From: Flavobacteriales bacterium
GTDB taxonomy: Bacteria; Bacteroidota; Bacteroidia; Flavobacteriales_E; Vicingaceae
Direction: 5' to 3'
Assembly (NCBI GenBank): GCA_029262915.1
Contig: JAJCYN010000213.1
Coordinates: 1 to 8,666 of the forward strand
Length of the DNA: 8,666 bases
The notes beneath the pieces were generated by a model that searched no databases, was not told the DNA's origin, and saw only the letters and a list, made by a program, of their open reading frames with translations. Positions 1 to 7,595 of this stretch are shown here, one piece after another; positions within the stretch are counted from its first letter, which is position 1; each line of letters starts with the position of its first letter. Position numbers and translations under genes: made by a program.

Positions 1-1294
1 ATTCTATAATTTTTAGTTTTTGATATTGCTTAGATGCAACACAAATTGGTGTATTAGTAAACTCAGTATTATATAGCTTTAAAAATTGACTAGGACAAGA
101 ACTTCCTGGCTTCCCTTCTGCAATTAATTTATCTTTCGCAACATCTTTAGTATTCCCTTTAACAGAATTAAAAGGCACTCCAATAGGAGATATATCACTC
201 AAATAGAGTTCGTTTGTTCCAGCTTCAGAAAGTGTTTTAAAAGAGCCTAAATCTATGTTTACCACTTCTGGTACTAATAAGAAGGGCGTTCCCCAACCCA
301 CTTTATCTACCTTATAATTGTCCAATAACAAATTATGTTCATTAGCCGTTCCTACTCCTCCTTGTGCTGTTACAAATAAATCCAAAGGCTTAGAAAGTCT
401 TTTTCTTCCCATTCCTTCTAAAGCGTCATTAAGCACTTGATCTACCTCCTCAATTAATTGTTGTTTGTTATTTTTAAATTCTTCTAAAATTGGTCCCATC
501 AAAAACCCATCTGTAGCAAATGCGTGTCCTCCACAATTTAATCCCGATTCTATTCTATATTCAGAAACCCAAATCCCTTTTTTAGCTAAAAATTTTCCTT
601 GAACCAAAGCAGAACGATAATCACTTACTTTTAAAATAATCGTTTTATTTAGCTGTTCTTTTTCATTAGGAAAAAACTCATCAAAATTAGCAACATAACT
701 ATAGAGTCTTGGACTTAACCCTGCAGATAAAACAACTCCAGATTTTAAGTCACTTTTTGCAAATCCTCTTAATGCTGCGTGAGCATCATTCATATCTTGA
801 GGTAGTTGTTCTCCTTTTAAGAAATTGGCCTTATCCAATTTGGTCATTATATTTACATCAATAGCTCCTAATTCCATATTCTCTTTAAGCCACTGTTGAA
901 TTTTTTCAATAATGGAAGAATCATTTTCTTCCTTCATTCTCTTGTATTCTTTTTTAAGATCGGTAAAATCAGGGAGCATTTCAAAATACTTCGTTAATTC
1001 ACTTCCTTTTTCAAAAGAGGTGTTTTTTAATTCCTGAAATTTATTCTTAACCATTCTATTCATAAGGTTAAGATAAAGGGTAATTCTTCTTGCACGCTTA
1101 TCAAGATCATCCTTAGCTACCTCTATAAATGGAATGTCGAATTTTTTACAATAAAACGCTCTCATTCTATCCGCTAATAAATCATCTCCTAATGAAAGAA
1201 CGGAAGATATCCCGAAAGGTGCAACCTTAAATGGAGTGTCAATTGTAAAACCAATCCCCATTACTGGTATCTGGAAAGTATGTTTTTTTACCAT
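1..1294 (-). CDS. Conserved protein of unknown function, TIM-barrel-like, 3' end cut by window
   Basis: An uninterrupted minus-strand frame starts with ATG at 1294-1292 (MVKKHTFQIPVMGIG) and runs 431 codons off the left edge, so it is C-terminally incomplete. Visible landmarks are C49, a charged helical stretch at about residues 62-142, SGVVLSAGLSPRLYSY (185-200), SGLNCGGHAF (250-259, C254 and H257), AQGGVGTANEH (310-320), GKPGSSCP (394-401, C400) and C418 in PICVASKQY. The alternation of beta-like strands with glycine-rich turns, and especially GGVGTANEH, recalls the phosphate- or flavin-binding loops of TIM-barrel enzymes such as nitronate monooxygenase or the glutamate synthase FMN domain; that is inference by eye. 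The cysteines could bind metal or a cluster, but no complete CxxC motif is visible. No signal peptide or membrane segment is seen, so it is probably cytoplasmic. It is transcribed divergently from the lipoprotein gene. The reading frame is secure; the function is not known to me. Confidence 0.88.
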   Translation of the reverse strand, partial: MVKKHTFQIPVMGIGFTIDTPFKVAPFGISSVLSLGDDLLADRMRAFYCKKFDIPFIEVAKDDLDKRARRITLYLNLMNRMVKNKFQELKNTSFEKGSELTKYFEMLPDFTDLKKEYKRMKEENDSSIIEKIQQWLKENMELGAIDVNIMTKLDKANFLKGEQLPQDMNDAHAALRGFAKSDLKSGVVLSAGLSPRLYSYVANFDEFFPNEKEQLNKTIILKVSDYRSALVQGKFLAKKGIWVSEYRIESGLNCGGHAFATDGFLMGPILEEFKNNKQQLIEEVDQVLNDALEGMGRKRLSKPLDLFVTAQGGVGTANEHNLLLDNYKVDKVGWGTPFLLVPEVVNIDLGSFKTLSEAGTNELYLSDISPIGVPFNSVKGNTKDVAKDKLIAEGKPGSSCPSQFLKLYNTEFTNTPICVASKQYQKLKIIE

Positions 1295-1320
1295 ATTTTA
1301 TGTTAGATATAAAACGGGGA

Positions 1321-1351
1321 CAAATATAGGTAACTTAAATGGTTATTCACA
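1321..1351 (-). promoter_or_regulatory. Candidate Bacteroidota-type promoter for the minus-strand gene
   Basis: Read on the minus strand, TATATTTG (1328-1321) matches the Bacteroidota -7 consensus TAnnTTTG exactly. TGTG (1351-1348) lies 19 bases upstream and is one base off the -33 TTTG element, at the usual spacing. Transcription would begin near 1314, giving a leader of about 20 bases before the ATG at 1294. No Shine-Dalgarno sequence is seen in that leader, as is usual in this phylum. Confidence 0.5.
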
Positions 1352-1362
1352 CCCATTTTAAG
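1334..1362. repeat. Imperfect inverted repeat overlapping the minus-strand promoter
   Basis: CTTAAATGG (1334-1342) and CCATTTTAAG (1353-1362) are inverted copies apart from one extra T in the right arm; the inner six bases AAATGG/CCATTT pair perfectly around a 10-base centre. The repeat sits across the -33 element and the spacer of the predicted minus-strand promoter, where a repressor could block polymerase. An operator role is inference; such AT-rich repeats also arise by chance. Confidence 0.3.
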
Positions 1363-1421
1363 CTAAATATTGATTGTATATCCTTTGTTTGTACGATTCA
1401 TATAGTTGTTTTTTTAGATAT

Positions 1422-1463
1422 ATTCGCCTTTTAAATTAGCGAATTAGTATATTTGGCGAATTA
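1422..1463. repeat. Short direct and inverted repeats upstream of the lipoprotein gene
   Basis: GCGAATTA occurs twice in the same orientation, at 1439-1446 and 1456-1463, 17 bases apart. ATTCGCC (1422-1428) is an exact inverted copy of GGCGAAT (1455-1461). All three half-sites share the core GCGAAT or its complement and surround the predicted -7 element of the plus-strand gene. This arrangement could be a set of regulator half-sites. Function is inferred only from placement. Confidence 0.3.
1423..1455 (+). promoter_or_regulatory. Candidate Bacteroidota-type promoter for the solute-binding lipoprotein gene
   Basis: TATATTTG (1448-1455) matches the TAnnTTTG -7 consensus exactly. The best upstream partner is TTCG (1423-1426), one base off TTTG, with a 21-base spacer. 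Transcription would start near 1462, leaving a leader of about 16 bases before the ATG at 1478. The -33 part is weak. Confidence 0.42.
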
Positions 1464-1477
1464 AAGTTAATGTTAAT

Positions 1478-3199
1478 ATGAAAAAAATAGTTTTAAGTTT
1501 TGTTGTAATCTCTATTACGCTAATAACTTCCTGTGGTGGTGGAGAAAATTCAAACTCAGAAAATGAGAATCAAAACAACGGATTAAACAGTAAAAATAGC
1601 AATTGCTTAGATTTTGCTATTACAGAGAAATATCAATCATTAGACCCCATAAAAGTTACGGATGTGACTTCTTATCATATTGTTGGTCAGATTTATGAAT
1701 CCTTAATTCGTTTTGATGATAAAGACTTATCTCTACAACCTTTACTTGCTGAGTCATGGACAGTTGATGAAAAAAATATTCTTTATACGATAACACTCAA
1801 AAAAGGAGTTCATTTTCATGATAATGCTTGTTTCAAGAATGAAAAAGGACGAGAGATAAAAGCCTCCGATATTATTTACACTTTTAAAAGAATCTATTCT
1901 AATGAAACAGGGAATTATGCCTATACTTTATTTAAGAATAAAATTAAAGGATCTGAAGAGTATAGATCCTCCTCTGAAGGAGAAATTAGTGGTATAGAAG
2001 CAATAGATGATTACACAATACAGTTTACTTTATTAAAGCCTTCTCCAAATTTCTTATCTCTTTTAGCTACAGCAAGTGCTGCTATTGTTTCTCATGAAGC
2101 TATTGAAAGTAATTCAATTGTTGGTTCAGGTCCCTTTACTTACAGTAAAGAAAACGACACTGAAACAGCCATAACATTACTAAAAAACGAGAACTATCAT
2201 GTTTCAGATAAAAAAGGCAACAAACTTCCCTACCTAAGTTCAGTCGCTTATAATTATGTTTCTTCTGGACAAGATAAATTGGCTCTATTTATGGATAACA
2301 AATTAGATGTAATTACTGGTATTCCATCAGAATCAATTAAAGATATTGTTGAGTCTCAAATTGCTGATTTTCAAGATAAACCTGTGAAATATGTATTGGG
2401 AAGATACCCTCAAATTTCGACTTCTTATTTAAGTCTAAACACAGCAATTGAACCTTTTAACAATATAAAAATTCGTAAGGCAATAGCTATGGCGATTAAT
2501 AAAACAAAAATTGTTGACGATGTTTTAAATGGTGAAGCTTACGGTCCTGGTAATCACGGAATGGTTCCTCCTGCCATAAAAAATTATGACTTTTCGTCAA
2601 TCGTAGGATTAGAATATAATATTAGTAAAGCCAAACAATTATTATCTGATGCTGGATATCCCAATGGAAAGGGATTTCCAACACTTTTATTGGCTACAGG
2701 TAAAAGTAATACTCGATTAAGAGCAGGATTAGAAATACAAAAACAATTATTAGCCAATTTAAATATTAATGTGGAAATATCTTCTTTAACTTTAGCTGAA
2801 ATTATGGATTTGAGTAGTAGATCCGAAATTAATTTTTCTTTGCGTGGTTGGTTAGGAGAAATTCCTGATCCGACTATTTTCATGTCATTGTTTTATGGAA
2901 AAAGCGTTCCTCCAACTACAGATCAATCATCTTACCCTAATGAATCTCGTTACAAAAACAAAACATTTGATAAGTTGTATGAAGAAGCGGTAATAACTGT
3001 TGACACTAAAAAAAGATATGAATTGTGTTTAACTGCTGACCAGCTAATTGCCACTGAAGTTCCTGCTATTCCATTGTGGTATCGAGAAAACTACCAACTA
3101 ATTCAATCAGTAGTAAAAGATTATCAACCTAATTCTATGAATCTTCAGTATTTAACCTATGTTAAATTAGTAAATGATCCTGTTAAAAAAAACCAGTAG
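1478..3199 (+). CDS. ABC transporter substrate-binding lipoprotein, family 5 (peptide/oligopeptide type)
   Basis: This 573-residue protein is the ligand-capturing component of a DppA/OppA-type ABC importer. The N-terminus is a lipoprotein signal with lipobox LITSC, so C19 is the likely lipidated first mature residue, followed by a Gly/Ser/Asn/Glu linker to about residue 42. Family 5 landmarks follow in order: the LQPLLAESW block (86-94) leading to KKGVHFHDN (108-116), KASDIIYTFKR (128-138), GSGPF (216-220), RKAIAMAINKTKIV (323-336), AKQLLSDAGYPNGKGFP (395-411), RGWLGEIPDP (466-475) and IPLWYRENY (551-559). Length and ending fit a complete domain. The ligand cannot be told from sequence; dipeptide or oligopeptide is the family default, though some members bind nickel, sugars or other solutes. 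No permease or ATPase gene is adjacent. The start is favoured because it places the signal peptide at the N-terminus and a promoter-like element about 23 bases upstream. An A8 tract lies close to the stop codon. Confidence 0.95.
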   Translation: MKKIVLSFVVISITLITSCGGGENSNSENENQNNGLNSKNSNCLDFAITEKYQSLDPIKVTDVTSYHIVGQIYESLIRFDDKDLSLQPLLAESWTVDEKNILYTITLKKGVHFHDNACFKNEKGREIKASDIIYTFKRIYSNETGNYAYTLFKNKIKGSEEYRSSSEGEISGIEAIDDYTIQFTLLKPSPNFLSLLATASAAIVSHEAIESNSIVGSGPFTYSKENDTETAITLLKNENYHVSDKKGNKLPYLSSVAYNYVSSGQDKLALFMDNKLDVITGIPSESIKDIVESQIADFQDKPVKYVLGRYPQISTSYLSLNTAIEPFNNIKIRKAIAMAINKTKIVDDVLNGEAYGPGNHGMVPPAIKNYDFSSIVGLEYNISKAKQLLSDAGYPNGKGFPTLLLATGKSNTRLRAGLEIQKQLLANLNINVEISSLTLAEIMDLSSRSEINFSLRGWLGEIPDPTIFMSLFYGKSVPPTTDQSSYPNESRYKNKTFDKLYEEAVITVDTKKRYELCLTADQLIATEVPAIPLWYRENYQLIQSVVKDYQPNSMNLQYLTYVKLVNDPVKKNQ

Positions 3200-3353
3200 A
3201 TTAATTATTTTTGAACGCTTAAAAAGTATTAGGGTCACAAATTATACTTTTATTCCTCTATTCTATTTAGGATTTATTTCGATATTTGTGAATTACAAAT
3301 CCTTAGAAAGGTATCGGGTTGTATGTGGGTTAAATTCTCTAGAGCAATATTAA
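3174..3353 (+). CDS. Doubtful 59-codon small ORF bridging the lipoprotein and RND genes
   Basis: ATG at 3174 opens a 59-codon frame ending with TAA at 3351-3353. It overlaps the last 26 bases of the lipoprotein gene and the first 31 bases of the RND gene and fills the gap between them. The product would be basic at its N-terminus with one hydrophobic stretch, FIPLFYLGFISIFV (residues 26-39), which could be a membrane segment. No family is recognised and no ribosome binding site is seen. Open frames of this size with a hydrophobic centre are expected by chance in AT-rich DNA, so this is a candidate only. Confidence 0.15.
   Translation: MILLKKTSRLIIFERLKSIRVTNYTFIPLFYLGFISIFVNYKSLERYRVVCGLNSLEQY
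3269..3303 (+). promoter_or_regulatory. Two mutually exclusive stem-loops in the leader of the RND gene
   Basis: AGGATTT (3269-3275) pairs perfectly with AAATCCT (3297-3303). Within it ATTTGT (3284-3289) pairs perfectly with ACAAAT (3295-3300) around a 5-base loop. The two stems share 3297-3300 and cannot form together. They end 19 bases before the RND start codon. There is no following T-run, so this is not a typical intrinsic terminator. GATATTTG (3281-3288) is one base off the TAnnTTTG -7 element, so a promoter could also lie here. The stems are AT-rich and weak. Confidence 0.25.
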
Positions 3354-5758
3354 AAAATCGTTTGCTAATTCTAATTTTATTAGGGTTAGTAACTGTTTTT
3401 ATGGGGTATCAAGCTCAATTTGTAAAAATGAGCTACCAACTTGCCCAAATGCTCCCAAAATCGGATAGTACTTATATTGAATACCAAAAATTTAAAAATA
3501 CCTTTGGAAAAGATGGAAGTATTGTTGTCATAGGGATCGAAAATGAAAATTTATTTGAATTAAATAATTTCAATGCTTGGTACGATTTAACTCTCAACAT
3601 TAAAAACATAAAAGTTGATTTTAGAGATACTCTCGTTAATGGAGTAACCGAGGCATTATCTATTGCAAACTCCTACACTTTAATAAAAAACAAGGATGAA
3701 AAACGATTTGATTTTGAGCAAATTGTTAAGAAAAAACCAACAACACAAATTGAGCTTGACAGTTTAATAAATATATTAGAAAACCATCCTTTTTATGAGG
3801 GGTTTTTATATGTTGATTCTTTTTCAACAACATTGATTGCTATTACCCTTGATGCTAATGTGTTAGACTCCAAATATCGTAATGATTTATTTGAAAAAAT
3901 AGATTCAGAAGTAATCAAGTTTCACGAAAAAACAGGTATTGATGTACATAAATCTGGATTACCTTATATAAGAGCCAACTCCACTACCAAAGTTAAAGAT
4001 GAAATTCAAATCTTTTTAATTCTATCGATATTAATAACTTCCTTAATTCTTTACCTCTTTTTTAGATCATTTAAAGCAACAATATATTCTATGTTAGTTG
4101 TTAGTGTTGGTGTTGTTTGGGCAATTGGTATTCAGTCTCTTTTTGGATATGAAATAACCATTTTAACGGGGCTTATCCCTCCGCTAATAATTGTTATTGG
4201 TATTCCTAATTGTATTTTCTTACTAAATAAATATCACGCTGAGTATAAAAATCACGGAAACCAAATTAAAGCATTAAACAGGGTTATTCAAAAAATTGGG
4301 AATGCCATCTTTTTAACCAATACAACAACAGCCCTTGGATTTGCAACTTTTATTTTTACAAAAAGTGCTATTTTAATAGAGTTTGGTGTTTTAGCAGCTA
4401 TAGATATTTTTGTTGTTTTTATCCTGTCTATTCTTATTATCCCAATCATATTTAGCTTCTTAAATGCACCAAAAGAACGGCATGTCAAACACTTAGAAAA
4501 TAAGATGATGATTAAAATTGTAAACTTTTTAGAGTATTTAGTTAAATACCAAAGAAAAGTAGTTTACATTGTTACTGTTATTGTTGTTATATTGAGTATT
4601 TATGGTGTTTCATTAATTACTACCACTGGTAATATTATTGATGATTTGCCTAAAAATGATCCAATTGTTGAAGACCTCAAGTTCTTTGAAAAAAAATTTA
4701 ATGGGGTAATGCCTTTTGAAGTAGTAATTGACACCAAAAAGAAAAACGGTGTTTTTGCTGATAATGGTAAAGTCTTGTATAAAATTCAAAAATTACAACG
4801 AGAATTATCTAAATACAAGGAATTTTCAAAGCCCCTGTCAATAGCTGAAGCTATAAAATTTAGTTATCAAGCATATAAAAAAGGAAAATCTAAATTTTAT
4901 ATCTTACCTCCAGCAACCGAATTAAAGAAATTAAAAAAATATGTGAAAAACGATACTCGTAAGAATAAGTTTACATCCTTTATTGATAAGGAAAATCAAG
5001 TAACTAGGGTAAGTTTTCAAATGGCCGATATTGGAACTAAAGAAATGGACATTTTACTCAACGAAATTCGTCCAAAAATTGACTCGATTTTTCCACCTAA
5101 AGAGTACAATGTAAGTTTAACAGGAACAAGCGTAACTTTCTTGAAAGGAACAAACTATCTAGTAGAAAACCTATTAACAAGTTTAACGTTGGCTATTATT
5201 TTAATCGCTTCCTTGATGTCTGTGTTATTTTCTTCTGTGAGAATGGTACTGGTTTCTTTAGTTCCAAACTTACTTCCATTATTAACTACAGCTGGTTTAA
5301 TGGGGGTTTTTGGTATTCCTATTAAACCTTCAACCATTTTAATTTTTAGCATTGCTTTTGGCATTTCAGTAGATGATACCATCCATTTCTTAGCAAAATA
5401 TAGACAAGAATTAAAACAACACAAATGGAATATTCGGGAATCCGTTCATTTAGCGTTAAGAGAGACTGGTGTTAGTATGATTTATACTTCTATTATTTTG
5501 TTTTTTGGTTTTGGAGTATTCACCGTCTCAAGTTTTGGAGGAACAATCGCTTTAGGTATTTTAGTTTCTATTACTTTATTGTTCGCTATGATGGCAGATT
5601 TAGTATTATTGCCTTCTTTATTATTATCTTTAGACAAAGCTTTAACAACCAAGGCATTTAAAAAAGAACCTTTAATTGAAATATTTGACGAAGAAGAGGA
5701 TATAGATTTAGATGAATTAGAAATAAAACCTATTAAACACAAAGAATTAGATATATGA
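3323..5758 (+). CDS. RND-superfamily (MMPL-type) transporter permease
   Basis: The 811-residue inner-membrane protein has the duplicated RND plan. TM1 lies at about 13-30, a large periplasmic loop at 31-228, TM2-TM6 at about 229-380, TM7 at about 412-432, a second loop to about 627, and TM8-TM12 at about 628-770. The second half carries the conserved TM10 block [18 protein letters not shown] (677-694), with D684 and D685 as likely proton-relay acids. The matching TM4 block in the first half reads [14 protein letters not shown] (291-304) and lacks acids. The tail from about 785 is highly charged and cytoplasmic, with an EEEDID acidic run. Single-gene RND proteins of this class move lipids, hopanoids, pigments or other hydrophobic compounds, but the substrate cannot be assigned here. 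The stop overlaps the rmlA start as ATGA, implying coupled translation. No membrane-fusion protein or outer-membrane channel gene is adjacent. Confidence 0.93.
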   Translation: MWVKFSRAILKNRLLILILLGLVTVFMGYQAQFVKMSYQLAQMLPKSDSTYIEYQKFKNTFGKDGSIVVIGIENENLFELNNFNAWYDLTLNIKNIKVDFRDTLVNGVTEALSIANSYTLIKNKDEKRFDFEQIVKKKPTTQIELDSLINILENHPFYEGFLYVDSFSTTLIAITLDANVLDSKYRNDLFEKIDSEVIKFHEKTGIDVHKSGLPYIRANSTTKVKDEIQIFLILSILITSLILYLFFRSFKATIYSMLVVSVGVVWAIGIQSLFGYEITILTGLIPPLIIVIGIPNCIFLLNKYHAEYKNHGNQIKALNRVIQKIGNAIFLTNTTTALGFATFIFTKSAILIEFGVLAAIDIFVVFILSILIIPIIFSFLNAPKERHVKHLENKMMIKIVNFLEYLVKYQRKVVYIVTVIVVILSIYGVSLITTTGNIIDDLPKNDPIVEDLKFFEKKFNGVMPFEVVIDTKKKNGVFADNGKVLYKIQKLQRELSKYKEFSKPLSIAEAIKFSYQAYKKGKSKFYILPPATELKKLKKYVKNDTRKNKFTSFIDKENQVTRVSFQMADIGTKEMDILLNEIRPKIDSIFPPKEYNVSLTGTSVTFLKGTNYLVENLLTSLTLAIILIASLMSVLFSSVRMVLVSLVPNLLPLLTTAGLMGVFGIPIKPSTILIFSIAFGISVDDTIHFLAKYRQELKQHKWNIRESVHLALRETGVSMIYTSIILFFGFGVFTVSSFGGTIALGILVSITLLFAMMADLVLLPSLLLSLDKALTTKAFKKEPLIEIFDEEEDIDLDELEIKPIKHKELDI

Positions 5759-6630
5759 AGGGAATAGTATTAGCTGGAGGATCTGGCACCCGCTTACACC
5801 CATTAACCTTAGCCGTTAGTAAACAGCTAATGCCTATTTATGATAAACCAATGATTTATTATCCTATCTCTATTTTAATGAGTGCAGGAATAAAAGAAAT
5901 ATTAATTATTACAACACCTGAAGATAGTTCAAGTTTTAAAAAGCTATTGAGAAATGGAACTCAATTTGGTTGTGAATTCACTTACGCTATTCAAGAAGTT
6001 CCTAACGGTTTAGCACAAGCTTTTGTAATTGGTGAAGATTTCATTGGAAACGACAGTGTTGCTTTAATCTTAGGAGATAATATTTTTTACGGTACAGGCT
6101 TGGATGGTTTACTAATGGAAAACACTAATTCACTTGGTGGAGTTGTCTTTGCTTATCATGTTTCCGACCCAGAAAGATATGGGGTTGTTGAGTTTGATAA
6201 GGATCAAAATGCTATTTCAATTGAAGAAAAACCTGCTAATCCAAAATCAAATTATGCTGTTCCTGGATTATATTTTTATGATAATAGCGTAATAGAAATT
6301 GCCAAAAATTTAAAGCTTAGTCCTCGCGGTGAATATGAAATAACAGATATTAACAGTATATACCTAGAAAGAAATCAATTAAAAGTTGGTGTTTTAGATA
6401 GAGGTACGGCTTGGTTAGATACTGGAACTCATGCTTCTTTAATGCAAGCATCTCAGTATGTTCAAGTAATTGAAGAGCGACAAGGACTAAAAATTGGTTG
6501 TTTAGAAGAGATTGCTTTTAAAAAAGGTTTTATAACTAAAGACGAATTAATTACTTTGGCTAACCCATTAGTTAAAAGTGGATATGGAGATTACTTAATA
6601 CAAATAGCAAACGAATCAAACAACACTTGA
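5755..6630 (+). CDS. rmlA: Glucose-1-phosphate thymidylyltransferase
   Basis: The enzyme converts dTTP and glucose-1-phosphate to dTDP-glucose and pyrophosphate, the first step toward dTDP-L-rhamnose and other dTDP-sugars, in the cytoplasm. The 291 residues match the usual length and align by eye end to end with enterobacterial RmlA. Landmarks are the nucleotide-binding loop [13 protein letters not shown] (6-18), [15 protein letters not shown] (23-37), LGDNIFYG (106-113) with Mg-binding D108, GVVEFD (143-148), EEKP (157-160), GLYFYDN (171-177), [10 protein letters not shown] (191-200) and AWLDTGTH (219-226) with the second metal ligand D222. All expected active-site motifs are intact. The start overlaps the end of the RND gene by four bases. 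The remaining rhamnose genes rmlB, rmlC and rmlD are absent from this window, so the fate of the dTDP-glucose is open. The next gene is a nucleotide-sugar SDR. Confidence 0.97.
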   Translation: MKGIVLAGGSGTRLHPLTLAVSKQLMPIYDKPMIYYPISILMSAGIKEILIITTPEDSSSFKKLLRNGTQFGCEFTYAIQEVPNGLAQAFVIGEDFIGNDSVALILGDNIFYGTGLDGLLMENTNSLGGVVFAYHVSDPERYGVVEFDKDQNAISIEEKPANPKSNYAVPGLYFYDNSVIEIAKNLKLSPRGEYEITDINSIYLERNQLKVGVLDRGTAWLDTGTHASLMQASQYVQVIEERQGLKIGCLEEIAFKKGFITKDELITLANPLVKSGYGDYLIQIANESNNT

Positions 6631-6643
6631 TTAAACCTATTAA

Positions 6644-7588
6644 ATGGAAGATAAAACAAAGATATTAGTTACAGGCGGAGCAGGATTTATTGGTAGTGCT
6701 TTAGTTGAAGAGCTTATTAAGGATAACAATAATTTTATAGTTGTCGTAGATAATTTACAAACGGGATCTAAAAATAAACTCCCTAAAGCTGAAAACGATA
6801 ATCTAAAGTTTATTCAATGTGATGTAAATCACGAAGACGAAATAACAAGTGTATTTCATACCTTTTCTTTTAATTATGTTTTTCACTATGCTGCTTTGGT
6901 TGGAGTTAAAAGGACTTTAGAAAACCCCGTTAGTGTTTTAAGTGATATTGATGGTATTAGAAACATTTTAAACCTATCAAAAAATACTGGTGTTAAAAGG
7001 GTTATTTATTCATCTTCTTCTGAGGTTTATGGAGAGCCTGTTGAGTACCCCCAAAATGAAGAAACAACTCCTTTAAACTCGAGGTTACCTTATGCAATTG
7101 TTAAAAATATTGGAGAAGCGTTTTTAAAATCTTACAAACAAGAATTTGGATTAGATTATACTATTTTTAGATTTTTTAATACCTATGGCCCAAAACAAGC
7201 TAAAGATTTTGTTATTTCTAAATTTATTAATGCTGCTTTAAACAATCAAGACATTACTGTTTATGGAGATGGTTCGCAAACACGAACATTCTGTTTTGTA
7301 GAAAATAATATTAAAGCTTGTATTACTGCTGCTTTTAGCGGTGCTTGTAAAAACAGAACCATCAATATTGGGAATAATATTGAAACTTCAATACTTAAAC
7401 TTGCCCAACTTATTATTAAACTGACAGATTCAAAATCTGAAATAAAACATTTACCGCCTTTGGAAGATGGCGATATGACCAGAAGAAATCCAGACATTAC
7501 CATCATGAAAGGATTACTAAATCAAGAGTTGATTCCTTTAGAAGAAGGGTTAAAAAAAGTATTACAAAATACTTCCTTTATTGCGTAA
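6644..7588 (+). CDS. NAD-dependent epimerase/dehydratase, extended SDR, UDP-glucuronate decarboxylase-like
   Basis: The 314-residue protein is an extended short-chain dehydrogenase/reductase acting on a nucleotide sugar. The N-terminal Rossmann fold shows GGAGFIG (11-17), acidic D36 after the second strand and D60 in QCDV. The catalytic region has SSSSEVYG (123-130) and the Y150-x3-K154 pair in RLPYAIVK. FRFFNTYGPKQ (176-186), ITVYGDGSQTRTFCFV (204-219) and TRRNPDI (279-285) resemble UDP-xylose synthase/UDP-glucuronate decarboxylase and related dTDP-glucose dehydratase-like enzymes. The exact reaction (epimerase, 4,6-dehydratase or decarboxylase) cannot be set from motifs alone. It lies 13 bases after rmlA and 7 bases before the next start, so it is probably co-transcribed with them and may act on the same sugar pool. 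It is shorter than typical RmlB (about 350 residues), which argues against calling it rmlB. Confidence 0.92.
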   Translation: MEDKTKILVTGGAGFIGSALVEELIKDNNNFIVVVDNLQTGSKNKLPKAENDNLKFIQCDVNHEDEITSVFHTFSFNYVFHYAALVGVKRTLENPVSVLSDIDGIRNILNLSKNTGVKRVIYSSSSEVYGEPVEYPQNEETTPLNSRLPYAIVKNIGEAFLKSYKQEFGLDYTIFRFFNTYGPKQAKDFVISKFINAALNNQDITVYGDGSQTRTFCFVENNIKACITAAFSGACKNRTINIGNNIETSILKLAQLIIKLTDSKSEIKHLPPLEDGDMTRRNPDITIMKGLLNQELIPLEEGLKKVLQNTSFIA

Positions 7589-7595
7589 TAATAGA

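Noticed and set aside
2584..2883. Minus-strand open frame of 99 codons inside the lipoprotein gene
   Set aside because: It lies wholly inside a well-supported plus-strand gene, has no recognisable family and looks like an antisense shadow of AT-rich coding DNA.
3185..3199. A-AAA-AAC heptamer as a programmed -1 frameshift site
   Set aside because: The heptamer matches the viral-type slippery pattern, but the -1 frame meets TAA at 3202-3204 after only three codons, so a -1 shift would change almost nothing.
3200..3322. Intrinsic terminator after the lipoprotein gene
   Set aside because: No GC-rich stem followed by a T-run is present; the stems seen are AT-rich and close to the next start codon.
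4288..4488. Minus-strand open frame inside the RND gene
   Set aside because: Antisense to conserved membrane segments of the RND protein; no domain or start signal of its own.
5155..5742. Two minus-strand open frames (5155-5424 and 5482-5742) inside the RND gene
   Set aside because: Both are antisense to TM8-TM12 and the acidic tail; composition reflects the opposite strand and no family is seen.
7261..7506. Minus-strand open frame inside the epimerase gene
   Set aside because: Contained in the conserved SDR C-terminal region; shadow frame.
6644..7588. Calling the SDR gene rmlB because it follows rmlA
   Set aside because: It is shorter than RmlB, and the GDGSQTRTFCFV and TRRNPDI motifs fit the UDP-glucuronate decarboxylase-like branch at least as well.
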